A DNA stretch of 8,418 bases. It comes from DRVV01 sp038868255 (GTDB lineage Archaea > Thermoproteota > Bathyarchaeia > Bathyarchaeales > Bathycorpusculaceae). Position numbers and translations under genes: made by a program. Under the pieces are notes generated by a model. The model searched no databases, was not told where the DNA came from, and was given only the letters and a program-made list of their open reading frames with translations. Location: the NCBI GenBank assembly GCA_038868255.1, contig JAWCTJ010000060.1, positions 1-8,418 of the forward strand, given 5' to 3'. Below are positions 1-5,795 of this stretch, in pieces (the stretch's first letter is position 1; each line of letters starts with the position of its first letter).

Positions 1-1168
1 CGTCGTCATCCCGAGAAGGATACCTCCTGCGCCTGAACCGCTAACGAAGCTGAATGTAGCCCGTTTACTCCTCAAGACTGGCATGTCAGCTGGAGTCTTC
101 GTAAAATTCAATGGCATTCAAAAGTGTCTGGCCGGGTCATCTTCTCTCAGAGCATTCAGCAGACAAATAAACAAACCTTACACAACTGTATGTTATTGGA
201 AGAAAAATTCAATAATTCCCTTAGATTTTTATGCGAAACTTGATCCAAACCTTTCATTCTTGCCATCCGACGCCGTGCTAAAGCTACCTAGAGGAAAAAG
301 TTTCCCAGTAACTATCAACTTTGACGAGGACTTCGCTTGGCTCTTAGGATTCTATTTAGCTGAGGGTGATATACATGAGGGGAGATACGTTAGGCTGGGA
401 ACAAAAAACGAGGCATATGCTGCAAGGGTTAAGGCTGCAGCTGAGAAAATAGGCATTAGGGCTACTTATAATGGAAAAGTTGTTGTGTTAAACTCCGCAA
501 TGTTTGCAAGGCTTTTAGCCAGCCTTAAAATAGGCTTGAATTCCCATGAAAAGCGGATTCCATCAGTAATATTCAATCTGCCTCCAAACTGTGTGAAAGC
601 TTTTATGGATGGATATTTTGCCGGTGACGGCTACTTGAGCATGAAAAGAGGCGAAATCGTCGCCGGAACCGTTAGCGAGTACTTACCTTCAGATGAAATG
701 TACCTTATGCTAATCCTCGGCAGGATAGTTAGGGCTAATCGCGCCGAAAAGGCGAACTATATTACAGTTCCAAAGAGGGGTGGACTTTTCGATAATGTTC
801 CGAGTGCTGCTGTTAAAGAGCTTGTCAAGAAAATTCGTGAGAAAACTCGGCTTTCTCAAAGGGCTTTCTCTCTCCTTCTCAATGGCGTGATATCCCGTTC
901 TTGCTTAGCTGAAATTGAAATAGGCTATCATGATAGAATAAAAAGGCAGGCGTTAACTAGGATGTCAGAAGCTTTGCCTGATTATATAAAAGAAACCCAT
1001 GAGGCAAAGCTTGTTAAGAGGTTTGTCATAGGTGATTTGGCGTGGGATGAGGTTTTAGAAGTTGTTGATACTGGACGCGAGGAACCGACATATGATTTAG
1101 AAGTTCGCCCAGGGGGGCGAAAAATTGAGAATTTTATCGGAGGCTATGGAGGTATATTCCTACATAAT
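1..1168 (+). other. Intein with LAGLIDADG (DOD) homing endonuclease, N-terminal splicing block outside the window
   Basis: The visible part has standard intein blocks. It opens with VVIPRRIPPAPEPL, typical of the stretch after block B. Endonuclease block C is LLGFYLAEG (341-367) and block E is FMDGYFAGDGYL (602-637). Both keep an acidic residue (Glu, Asp) at the catalytic position, so the nuclease may be active. Block F is WDEV followed by TYDLEV. Block G is ENFIGGYGGIFLHN, followed by Ser. The His-Asn pair and Ser +1 are the residues needed for Asn cyclisation and O-acyl transfer, so C-terminal splicing looks intact. Two helix-turn-helix-like stretches flank the nuclease core: one near SRQINKPYTTVCYWKK, the other near RLSQRAFSLLLNGVISRS. 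They may help DNA recognition (inference). The N-terminal nucleophile cannot be checked here. Confidence 0.9.
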
Positions 1169-1657
1169 AGCGCCGTTGAGGATCGTATGCTTTGTAGGCT
1201 GCATAGGCTTACTAAGGAGCGTTTTGTTGAGATTGCGCAGAGTCAGAGGCGTTTGGCTTTCGGCGAGATTGACACTGAGAAAGGTGCGCGGAAGATCAGG
1301 GATCATGTCACGCTGGTTTATGCCATTGAGACTGGGCATCCGCTGGTTAGGGATCGCTTCCCAATAAAGCCTGTGTTGATAACGCCTAGAGTTTATGAGG
1401 CTATAGAGCGGGCGCGAGCCGCTATTTTGGAGTGTATACCTCGAGAGAGTGTAACCTTCTCAGCTAGGCTGGAGGATAGAGCTATACGCTTCGCGTGTAC
1501 GGCTTCAATGCTCAATTACTTCGGATCCAGCTTGGACTATATCCCAGTAAGTGACGATGCCCTTAGATATGCGGTTCAGCTTTACGTGGAGGAAGCCTCG
1601 GTGCGGTCGAGGCAGGAGTTCACGCCTGAGGAGGTTTTAAGTAGGATAAGGGTTTAA
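2..1657 (+). CDS. Intein-containing protein, 5'-truncated; C-extein resembles the tail of a helicase/AAA-type ATPase
   Basis: The frame is open from base 2, so the gene starts upstream of the window. The ATG at base 83 lies inside the intein and is not a real start. Bases 2-1168 encode intein, and the mature host protein resumes at Ser (1169-1171) and runs 161 residues to TAA. The C-extein begins SAVEDRMLCRLHRLTKERF. An 'SxxxDR' segment followed by a basic helix fits the region after sensor 1 and the arginine finger in AAA/MCM-like helicases. The end (EDRAIRFACTASML, then DDALRYAVQLYVEEASVRS) looks like the helical C-terminal part of such proteins. No Walker A or B motif is visible, because the ATPase core would lie upstream. 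The identification is inference from pattern; a viral or plasmid replication helicase is one possibility, and another DNA-processing ATPase is not excluded. Its stop overlaps the stop of the convergent coiled-coil gene by four bases. Confidence 0.6.
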   Translation, partial: VVIPRRIPPAPEPLTKLNVARLLLKTGMSAGVFVKFNGIQKCLAGSSSLRAFSRQINKPYTTVCYWKKNSIIPLDFYAKLDPNLSFLPSDAVLKLPRGKSFPVTINFDEDFAWLLGFYLAEGDIHEGRYVRLGTKNEAYAARVKAAAEKIGIRATYNGKVVVLNSAMFARLLASLKIGLNSHEKRIPSVIFNLPPNCVKAFMDGYFAGDGYLSMKRGEIVAGTVSEYLPSDEMYLMLILGRIVRANRAEKANYITVPKRGGLFDNVPSAAVKELVKKIREKTRLSQRAFSLLLNGVISRSCLAEIEIGYHDRIKRQALTRMSEALPDYIKETHEAKLVKRFVIGDLAWDEVLEVVDTGREEPTYDLEVRPGGRKIENFIGGYGGIFLHNSAVEDRMLCRLHRLTKERFVEIAQSQRRLAFGEIDTEKGARKIRDHVTLVYAIETGHPLVRDRFPIKPVLITPRVYEAIERARAAILECIPRESVTFSARLEDRAIRFACTASMLNYFGSSLDYIPVSDDALRYAVQLYVEEASVRSRQEFTPEEVLSRIRV

Positions 1658-2418
1658 GTGGCTGTGGCGAGGCGTTTCTTCGCTTTTTTGAACAGGCCGG
1701 TAATATTGCTTTCTATAAGCTCCTCTTCCTTTTCGGTTAAAGTTTTGTCCGCAGTTGGCTCTTGGGCTTCCTGTAGGGCTGTTTGCGTAGGTTTTGCAAT
1801 GGCTGGCTGAGCGATGGGCCCCAGCATGTTTGAGGCTTTGCTGTGAAGGTTCTCTATCGCGGCTACAAGCTCTTTTAAGGCTAGGGTTCTCTCCGTCAGC
1901 CCAACTACTTTTATGCCCTCGGGGTTTATGGTTACATAAACTGGGGGTACGCCGAATTTAAGCTCCTTTTTGAGGAACGCCACTATGGCGGGGTATCTGG
2001 CGCCTTCCCTGAATCTGAAGAACACTTCCTCCTCAACGTTTTCGACAAGCCCATCTGTCTCAATGGGCATTATAGCCTTACTTAGTCCCGCAAGTATTTC
2101 ACTGCGGAGTTTAGCTCTCTCAGACTGTAAGCCTTCAAGCTGCTCCTGAAGGGTTTTCACCTTCTGCTCCAGCTCGGAGGTTAAATCCCGGAAGGGGGTG
2201 CCTGTAAGCTCGCTGAATCTTTTCTCAAGGGGGCTTTTGCTCTTAAATTGCTTAAGCTCCTCCTCAGCGTCTGCAAGTTTAGCCTTAAACTCCTCGATGA
2301 GCTTCTCCACCTCCATAAGCCTGGACGCCAGCTTCTCAAGCCTCGCCAGGTCTGTAGCCTTCTCCTCGCCTTTTTCAGGTTCCTCTACAAGGGTGACCTT
2401 AACTATTTTTTCGCTCAT
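1654..2418 (-). CDS. Coiled-coil protein of unknown function
   Basis: A 254-residue acidic/basic protein with no signal peptide or membrane segment. Residues about 22-115 are a long charged heptad-rich helix (LEKLASRLMEVEKLIEEF, later LEQKVKTLQEQLEGL). It is broken by a short Pro/Gly segment near SELTGTPFRDL. Residues about 118-195 look like a small alpha/beta domain (EEEVFFRFREGARYPAIVAF, VYVTINPEGIKVVGL). The tail is Ala/Pro/Thr-rich, then ends in a basic helix (GLFKKAKKRL). An ATG start is supported by AGGTG (complement of 2428-2432) nine bases upstream. It converges with the intein gene, and their stops overlap within TTTAA. A structural, oligomerisation or DNA-associated role is possible, but I do not recognise the family. 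Confidence 0.75.
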   Translation of the reverse strand: MSEKIVKVTLVEEPEKGEEKATDLARLEKLASRLMEVEKLIEEFKAKLADAEEELKQFKSKSPLEKRFSELTGTPFRDLTSELEQKVKTLQEQLEGLQSERAKLRSEILAGLSKAIMPIETDGLVENVEEEVFFRFREGARYPAIVAFLKKELKFGVPPVYVTINPEGIKVVGLTERTLALKELVAAIENLHSKASNMLGPIAQPAIAKPTQTALQEAQEPTADKTLTEKEEELIESNITGLFKKAKKRLATAT

Positions 2419-2459
2419 TCCATCCTACACCTTCAATGGGGTTTGTGGTTAAAATCAAG

Positions 2460-2467
2460 CCTATAAC
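2460..2467 (-). promoter_or_regulatory. Possible TATA box for the coiled-coil gene
   Basis: The minus strand reads GGTTATAGG here, about 42-49 bases before the ATG at 2418. That would place transcription start just upstream of the AGGTG ribosome site. Other TATA-like runs on the same strand (around 2485-2500 and 2548-2560) are equally possible, so the choice is weak. The surrounding 280-base gap (2419-2698) holds no convincing gene. Confidence 0.25.
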
Positions 2468-2632
2468 CCTTCTTAACATGCGGGTATATCCTATACAATT
2501 ATCTCGAAGTCCATGGACCTTCTGTCCCCCTATCTAATTTGACATTTACATGTATATATCAGCCGAGCTCCACGTTTATGTTGGGGCAACTTTGAGGAGA
2601 ATGTTTGTCTGGCAGTAGCTTTTGCGGAACAT

Positions 2633-2657
2633 TTACATAAACATATAAAATATGTAA
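2633..2657. repeat. AT-rich inverted repeat between two minus-strand genes
   Basis: TTACATA (2633-2639) and TATGTAA (2651-2657) are perfect 7-base arms around an 11-base AT-rich spacer. It lies about 40 bases past the stop of the zinc-finger-like gene. It could be a weak transcript end, an operator or chance in AT-rich DNA; no strong T-run follows on the minus strand. Confidence 0.3.
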
Positions 2658-2698
2658 TGGCTTTTCAGAATCTAGCTGGCTGGTTAAATGCTGGAAAG

Positions 2699-3433
2699 TT
2701 ATGCAGGGATTATGCTTCCTTGATTTTCCGGCGTCGGTTGTATGGTGGTTTGTGCTTTTGCCCTGTGCTTGCGCAGGGTGTGACGCTGCGTTTTTTCTGT
2801 TTCTATATGTATTAGACGGTGTTCCACGTTGCATATGGGGCACTTCAGAACCTGCCCGGTGTCTATTTCTCTTTTCGCTGGTTTAGGCGGCTTTTCCTCA
2901 GCTGTCTGTGGTGGTCTGGTTTCCGGCGGAGGCGCTATGGGCCATGCTCTTTCAAGCAGGAACAGCGTTATCATTGATTTTTCATCTTCGCCCCTGCATA
3001 GGGTTACCATATGCTTTCCAGGAATCTGCCTTCCCGTAGCTTCCTCGTAGGTTCTGACCTGATAGTTCTCTTTTATGTATGCTGGGATTTCCTCAAGTGT
3101 TGAGGGGATTTTCCTCATGATTTTCTCACCTTCGTCTATTTGGGTTATGGATATCACATCGTAAAGCATGCCCTCCACGGTGCTTTCCTGGAACAGCATG
3201 CTGTTCCCCTCAAGCTGGGCATAGCGCATCCCGCCTGGACACTTTAAGGCTTTAACTATTACCTTTTTGGCTTCAAGGTCGCGGCAAACCTTGAAAAGCC
3301 ACTCACCCGTATATGGGTCTTTAACGCTGTAGAAGTTAACCGGGCCTTTCTTCATCTGGCGTGCGCTGAGGTCGAACCACGCGTCTTCCAGACGGGACTC
3401 CACCAGCTTAATTCTAATTTGATCAAGCTGCAA
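2699..3433 (-). CDS. Unrecognised protein with C-terminal Cys2His2-like zinc finger
   Basis: A 244-residue soluble protein. Residues 1 to about 165 form a mixed alpha/beta region that I cannot assign to a family. It includes DPYTGEWLFKVCRDLEAKKV and, later, the segment PSTLEEIPAYIKENYQVRTY. A Pro/Lys/Glu-rich linker follows at about 167-187. Residues 198-223 have a CPIC knuckle, then two histidines five apart (His218, His223, within RHTLRKH). The 16-residue gap between the second Cys and first His is longer than the classical 12, so the finger is non-standard. The tail is Gln/Pro/Thr-rich. The start is TTG at 3433, supported by GGAGG (complement of 3441-3445) seven bases upstream; the codon two before it is a stop. 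The first part may bind a partner and the finger may bind nucleic acid (inference). Confidence 0.7.
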   Translation of the reverse strand: MQLDQIRIKLVESRLEDAWFDLSARQMKKGPVNFYSVKDPYTGEWLFKVCRDLEAKKVIVKALKCPGGMRYAQLEGNSMLFQESTVEGMLYDVISITQIDEGEKIMRKIPSTLEEIPAYIKENYQVRTYEEATGRQIPGKHMVTLCRGEDEKSMITLFLLERAWPIAPPPETRPPQTAEEKPPKPAKREIDTGQVLKCPICNVEHRLIHIETEKTQRHTLRKHRAKAQTTIQPTPENQGSIIPA

Positions 3434-3440
3434 CCCCTAT

Positions 3441-3481
3441 CCTCCGCATGTTTCACCTTAATATATTAAACGCCTATATAA
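3441..3481 (-). promoter_or_regulatory. Promoter and ribosome site for the zinc-finger-like gene
   Basis: Read on the minus strand, a TATA-like TTATATAGG lies at about 3473-3481. A perfect 12-base palindrome TTAATATATTAA lies at 3458-3469, and GGAGG lies at 3441-3445 before the TTG start. The upstream box would give a leader of about 17 bases that includes the ribosome site. The palindrome could be a second TATA element or a repressor site near the transcription start. Confidence 0.45.
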
Positions 3482-3490
3482 CATGTAGGT

Positions 3491-3859
3491 TTAAAGTGAG
3501 TGATGGTGATTTTTGCCGTTATGTTGTTTTGCTGCTTGTTTTATTTCGTTGATTATTTTTTCGTCTCCTCCAAGCAGCATTGCATGTTCGGCTATTTCCC
3601 TGATGATTCCCGCGTTGTTCATGATCATCTGATGGATCTCCCCCATAGTGTAGACCCTCGGCTCAATGTCTATTGTGGCTCTGGACTCCTGATATTTGAT
3701 TATCCTATCCATGGGCCTTTCACTTGTCTCTTTGATTATTATGATGATGTCCGCGTCTGAAAACGCTGTGTAGTTTCCTTTGGCCAAGGATCCCACAAGT
3801 ATGACTGCTAGGGCTCATTCTCTCACGGCTTTTTCAGCGTATTTCTCTAGCTCCCTCAT
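3491..3859 (-). pseudogene. Broken minimal nucleotidyltransferase (MNT) of a HEPN-MNT pair, in-frame TGA
   Basis: Read from ATG 3857-3859, the frame gives MRELEKYAEKAVRE, then TGA (3815-3817), then ALAVILVGSLAKGNYTAF and SDAD. The last part is the nucleotidyltransferase signature GSxAxG...SDxD, with both catalytic aspartates kept. A third acidic residue is likely in IDIEPRVYTMGEI. The stop falls between the first helix and the first beta strand, so an intact protein would need readthrough or another start. A GTG at 3796 could start a 101-residue product, but it would lack the beta strand before GS. In known pairs the MNT protein modifies or neutralises the HEPN toxin. The HEPN remnant lies 13 bases upstream on the same strand, so they were probably cotranscribed. 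A recent nonsense mutation or a base-call error are both possible. Confidence 0.7.
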
Positions 3860-3872
3860 TACCGCTTTGTGG

Positions 3873-4260
3873 TTAAGTCTGAATAATCTTATTTCTGGCG
3901 AACTCAATTATCTCACCCGAATGCTTAACAGCCCTTTCAGCATCTGCCCTAGTATAGTAGTCGAACGGTGCTCCTTCAGGATGGAAGTTCGGGCGCCTTG
4001 ATGGTATATAATGCCTATTCAGCTCCTTAGCCTTCTCTATTAATTCTTCAGCCCTATGGTTTTATGAAGGCTTATCAGCATTCGGCTTATTGAGTGACCC
4101 CATACTCAAGGCCTAAAGCCTTATACAGGGCTTTAACGGCCTTCTCAGCTGCCTGATGAGCTGCGAAGCATGCCCACTCGTAGTCTCCAAGCTCAAGGAT
4201 TTTCTGGCATGTTCATAATCCCAATGCCTGCTTAAGCCAGTCTTCAGCCCTTGAAACCAT
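3873..4260 (-). pseudogene. Frameshifted HEPN-domain gene, partner of the MNT remnant
   Basis: HEPN proteins of this type are small helical RNases, toxins of HEPN-MNT pairs. Stitching minus-strand frames recovers nearly the whole family pattern. MVSRAEDWLKQAL runs from 4260. DYEHARK lies at 4220-4200. ILELGDYEWACFAAHQAAEK starts at 4200 and continues to LGLE near 4105. WGHSISRMLISLH begins at 4102. AEELIEKAKELNRHYIPSRR begins at 4052 and continues through PEGAPFDYYTRADAER to TAA at 3873-3875. At least four frame changes are needed, near 4221, 4200, 4102 and 4053. Each lies at or next to a run of G or A. The reconstructed length, about 130 residues, equals that of intact relatives. An upstream in-frame ATG at 4273-4275 is an alternative start. 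A TTAAAT-like box at about 4297-4305 may be its promoter. Confidence 0.75.
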
Positions 4261-4421
4261 GAGAAACTCTTCCATAAACAGTATTCTATTCGCTATGATT
4301 TAAGCATGCGCCCTTCTTCTCCACTAGGGCTTAGGTTTCGGCTTTATAGGCTTAATTCACATCTGTTCATAAGGGCTTAGCATCCTTGTTCAGCTCAGTT
4401 TTCGGGAGGCTTTGTTGGGAA

Positions 4422-4461
4422 ACTTTTAAGCCTTGTTTTGTGGATTATTTGTTGGCGGTGG
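4422..4461 (+). promoter_or_regulatory. Promoter and ribosome site for the RHH-like gene pair
   Basis: A TATA-like CTTTTAAG (4422-4429) precedes GGCGGTGG (4454-4461), one mismatch from the archaeal GGAGGTG ribosome site. Expected transcription start, about 25 bases after the box, falls near 4450. This makes a start at the upstream TTG 4433 unlikely and favours TTG 4466 (TTG 4463 is the near alternative). Confidence 0.4.
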
Positions 4462-4465
4462 TTTG

Positions 4466-5074
4466 TTGGCTGTTTTGGTCAGGAATAGGGAGGCTAAGCG
4501 CAAGACTTTCGTGGCTAGAGCTGATCTGCTGGATAGGCTTAGCATGGTTGCAGGCGCTAGGGGCTACAGCCTTTACGCTCTTGTTAACGAAGTTTTCGAA
4601 CTAGTTCTGAAGGCTGAGGAGCTGGGTGTTGACCTGCGCAGGGTTTTCGATGAAAGGGGTGTTTTGGAAAACGCCAAGCGCGCAGGCTTTGTTCTGGGCT
4701 TAGAAAACCTCTGGTACAGCCTGGCGGACATGGCCTATGAGAGGGCTAAGAACCGCGCCCTAAAAGAGTGGTTTGATGCAGGCGTCTGGTTCGCCAAGCG
4801 TTATGCCACAGGCAGCCTGGCGGATCCGCTTGGGGCTGCTAGGCGTGATTTGGAGGCTTTCATGTGGAACGCCTCCCAGTTCAGCATGGACGCAGCTGGC
4901 GAGAGGGCTTCCATTCGTGTTCTGGGTCCAAGGTTCAGCGAGGGCTACACCTTCCTTTTGGCGGCCTTCTTAGAGGGGGTGCTGGACGGCTTCGGCTTTG
5001 AGGCTGTGGAGCGTGAGGTTTTCAAGGGAAAAATCCGCCTTGATGGTGTGAAAAAGGAGAAGGGAGAAAGCTGA
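4466..5074 (+). CDS. RHH-like protein of unknown function, first of a tandem paralogue pair
   Basis: About 202 residues from TTG 4466. The frame extends upstream to TTG 4433, but those extra 11 residues precede the ribosome site. The N-terminus (RKTFVARADLLDRLSMVAGA, then YSLYALVNEVFELVLKAEEL) fits a beta strand and two helices, as in ribbon-helix-helix DNA-binding domains. A middle helical stretch follows. The C-terminal domain has WFDAGVWFAKRYATG, then ADPLGAARRDLEAFMWN, then a beta segment, and ends FLEGVLDGFGFEAVEREVFK with a final strand. That last motif loosely recalls V4R-type ligand-binding domains, but the likeness is too weak for a call. It is followed with a one-base overlap (TGATG) by a clear paralogue, so the two are probably translated together and may form a heterodimer. 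Function unknown; a DNA-binding regulator is one guess. Confidence 0.7.
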   Translation: MAVLVRNREAKRKTFVARADLLDRLSMVAGARGYSLYALVNEVFELVLKAEELGVDLRRVFDERGVLENAKRAGFVLGLENLWYSLADMAYERAKNRALKEWFDAGVWFAKRYATGSLADPLGAARRDLEAFMWNASQFSMDAAGERASIRVLGPRFSEGYTFLLAAFLEGVLDGFGFEAVEREVFKGKIRLDGVKKEKGES

Positions 5075-5664
5075 TGGCTGGAGAATCCAAGGGCAAGGAG
5101 CCTAAAGGTAAGCGGCTGGTTTACGTACCTGAAGAGCTTATTGAGGATGTTTTAGGCATAGCACGGGGAAGGGGTGAAACCATAGGCAAGTTTGTGGAGG
5201 AGGCTGTGCGATTGGCGATACGGGCGCATGATGTAGGCTTGTCGCCGGAGAAAGCCGCGAAAGCGCTTGAAGTGCTGCAGGCGCAGAGGGTTCTGGGCGG
5301 AGTCTTCGTGCCCCAGGAAGCGTTGGACTTCATGGTTGAAAGCATATACAAGAATGAGCGGGAGAAGCTGCTTAGTTGTTGGCATGAAGGTGGAAAGCTT
5401 CACGGCCGCTATTTGAAGGAGCGGTTCGATGATCCTGTGGAGGCTTTAAAGTGTTTTCTTGAAGCCACAAGGTGGGATTTAAATGAGGTTGACTCTTTCA
5501 GTGATGGAGAGACTGTGCGTTTGCGATGCGTGTCCACGGTCTTATCTTTGGAGGCTACGGAGCTTCTATGCAAATTTCTTGAGGGCGTGGTAAATGGTTT
5601 GGGTTGTGAAATTCGCGGCGTAGAGTGCTTGAAGGGCATGGTTATAGTTACCTTTAAGCCCTGA
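5074..5664 (+). CDS. RHH-like protein of unknown function, second of a tandem paralogue pair
   Basis: A 196-residue soluble protein. The start is ATG 5074, whose A is shared with the TGA of the previous gene; GGGAG (5062-5066) precedes it. The order of parts matches its neighbour. A basic tail leads into KRLVYVPEELIEDVLGIARG and TIGKFVEEAVRLAIRAHDVG (RHH-like strand plus two helices). A helical linker follows, then CWHEGGKLHGRYLKERFDDP, aligning with WFDAGVWFAKRYATG of its partner. The end is LSLEATELLCKFLEGVVNGL and a closing strand, aligning with FLEGVLDGFGFEA. Sequence identity between the pair looks low but collinear, so the duplication is old. The second protein has four cysteines and the first has none after its chosen start. 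I do not recognise the family. Confidence 0.75.
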   Translation: MAGESKGKEPKGKRLVYVPEELIEDVLGIARGRGETIGKFVEEAVRLAIRAHDVGLSPEKAAKALEVLQAQRVLGGVFVPQEALDFMVESIYKNEREKLLSCWHEGGKLHGRYLKERFDDPVEALKCFLEATRWDLNEVDSFSDGETVRLRCVSTVLSLEATELLCKFLEGVVNGLGCEIRGVECLKGMVIVTFKP

Positions 5665-5744
5665 AACCATAATATTTTTGTATATATGTGGCTGTTGAAA
5701 GTGTGCACATTTTCTGATTTGAAGTAGGTTTTGTTCACAATAGG

Positions 5745-5793
5745 TATAAATACACTTTTAAGGATAATCAGTACACGCAAAAGTAAAAGGGAG
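5745..5793 (+). promoter_or_regulatory. TATA box and ribosome site of the surface-protein gene
   Basis: TATAAATA (5745-5752) is the clearest TATA box in the window. It would start transcription near 5775. GGGAG (5789-5793) then sits two bases before ATG 5796 but eight before ATG 5802, so the second ATG may be the true start. The difference of two residues does not affect the signal peptide. Confidence 0.6.
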
Positions 5794-5795
5794 AG

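Noticed and set aside
83..1657. ATG at base 83 as the start of a 524-residue gene
   Set aside because: The frame is open to base 2, and the encoded residues before it are typical intein sequence, so the Met is internal.
2198..2466. Plus-strand frames rich in Ser/Leu opposite the coiled-coil gene
   Set aside because: They are the antisense of a Glu/Lys/Leu-rich heptad region, which gives such open frames by composition.
2509..2518. Perfect 10-base palindrome GTCCATGGAC in the 2419-2698 gap
   Set aside because: A single short palindrome with no partner copy or clear position relative to a promoter; not enough for an operator call.
2559..2843. A 94-residue minus-strand frame overlapping the end of the zinc-finger-like gene
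   Set aside because: It overlaps the better-supported frame by 145 bases and has no ribosome site or recognisable domain; composition looks like a shadow frame.
3491..3510. His-His-His near the MNT C-terminus as an artificial tag
   Set aside because: Only three histidines, followed by Ser-Leu and a natural stop; nothing else suggests a construct.
3500..4001. Plus-strand frames opposite the HEPN-MNT remnant
   Set aside because: The minus strand shows recognisable family motifs throughout; the plus frames show none.
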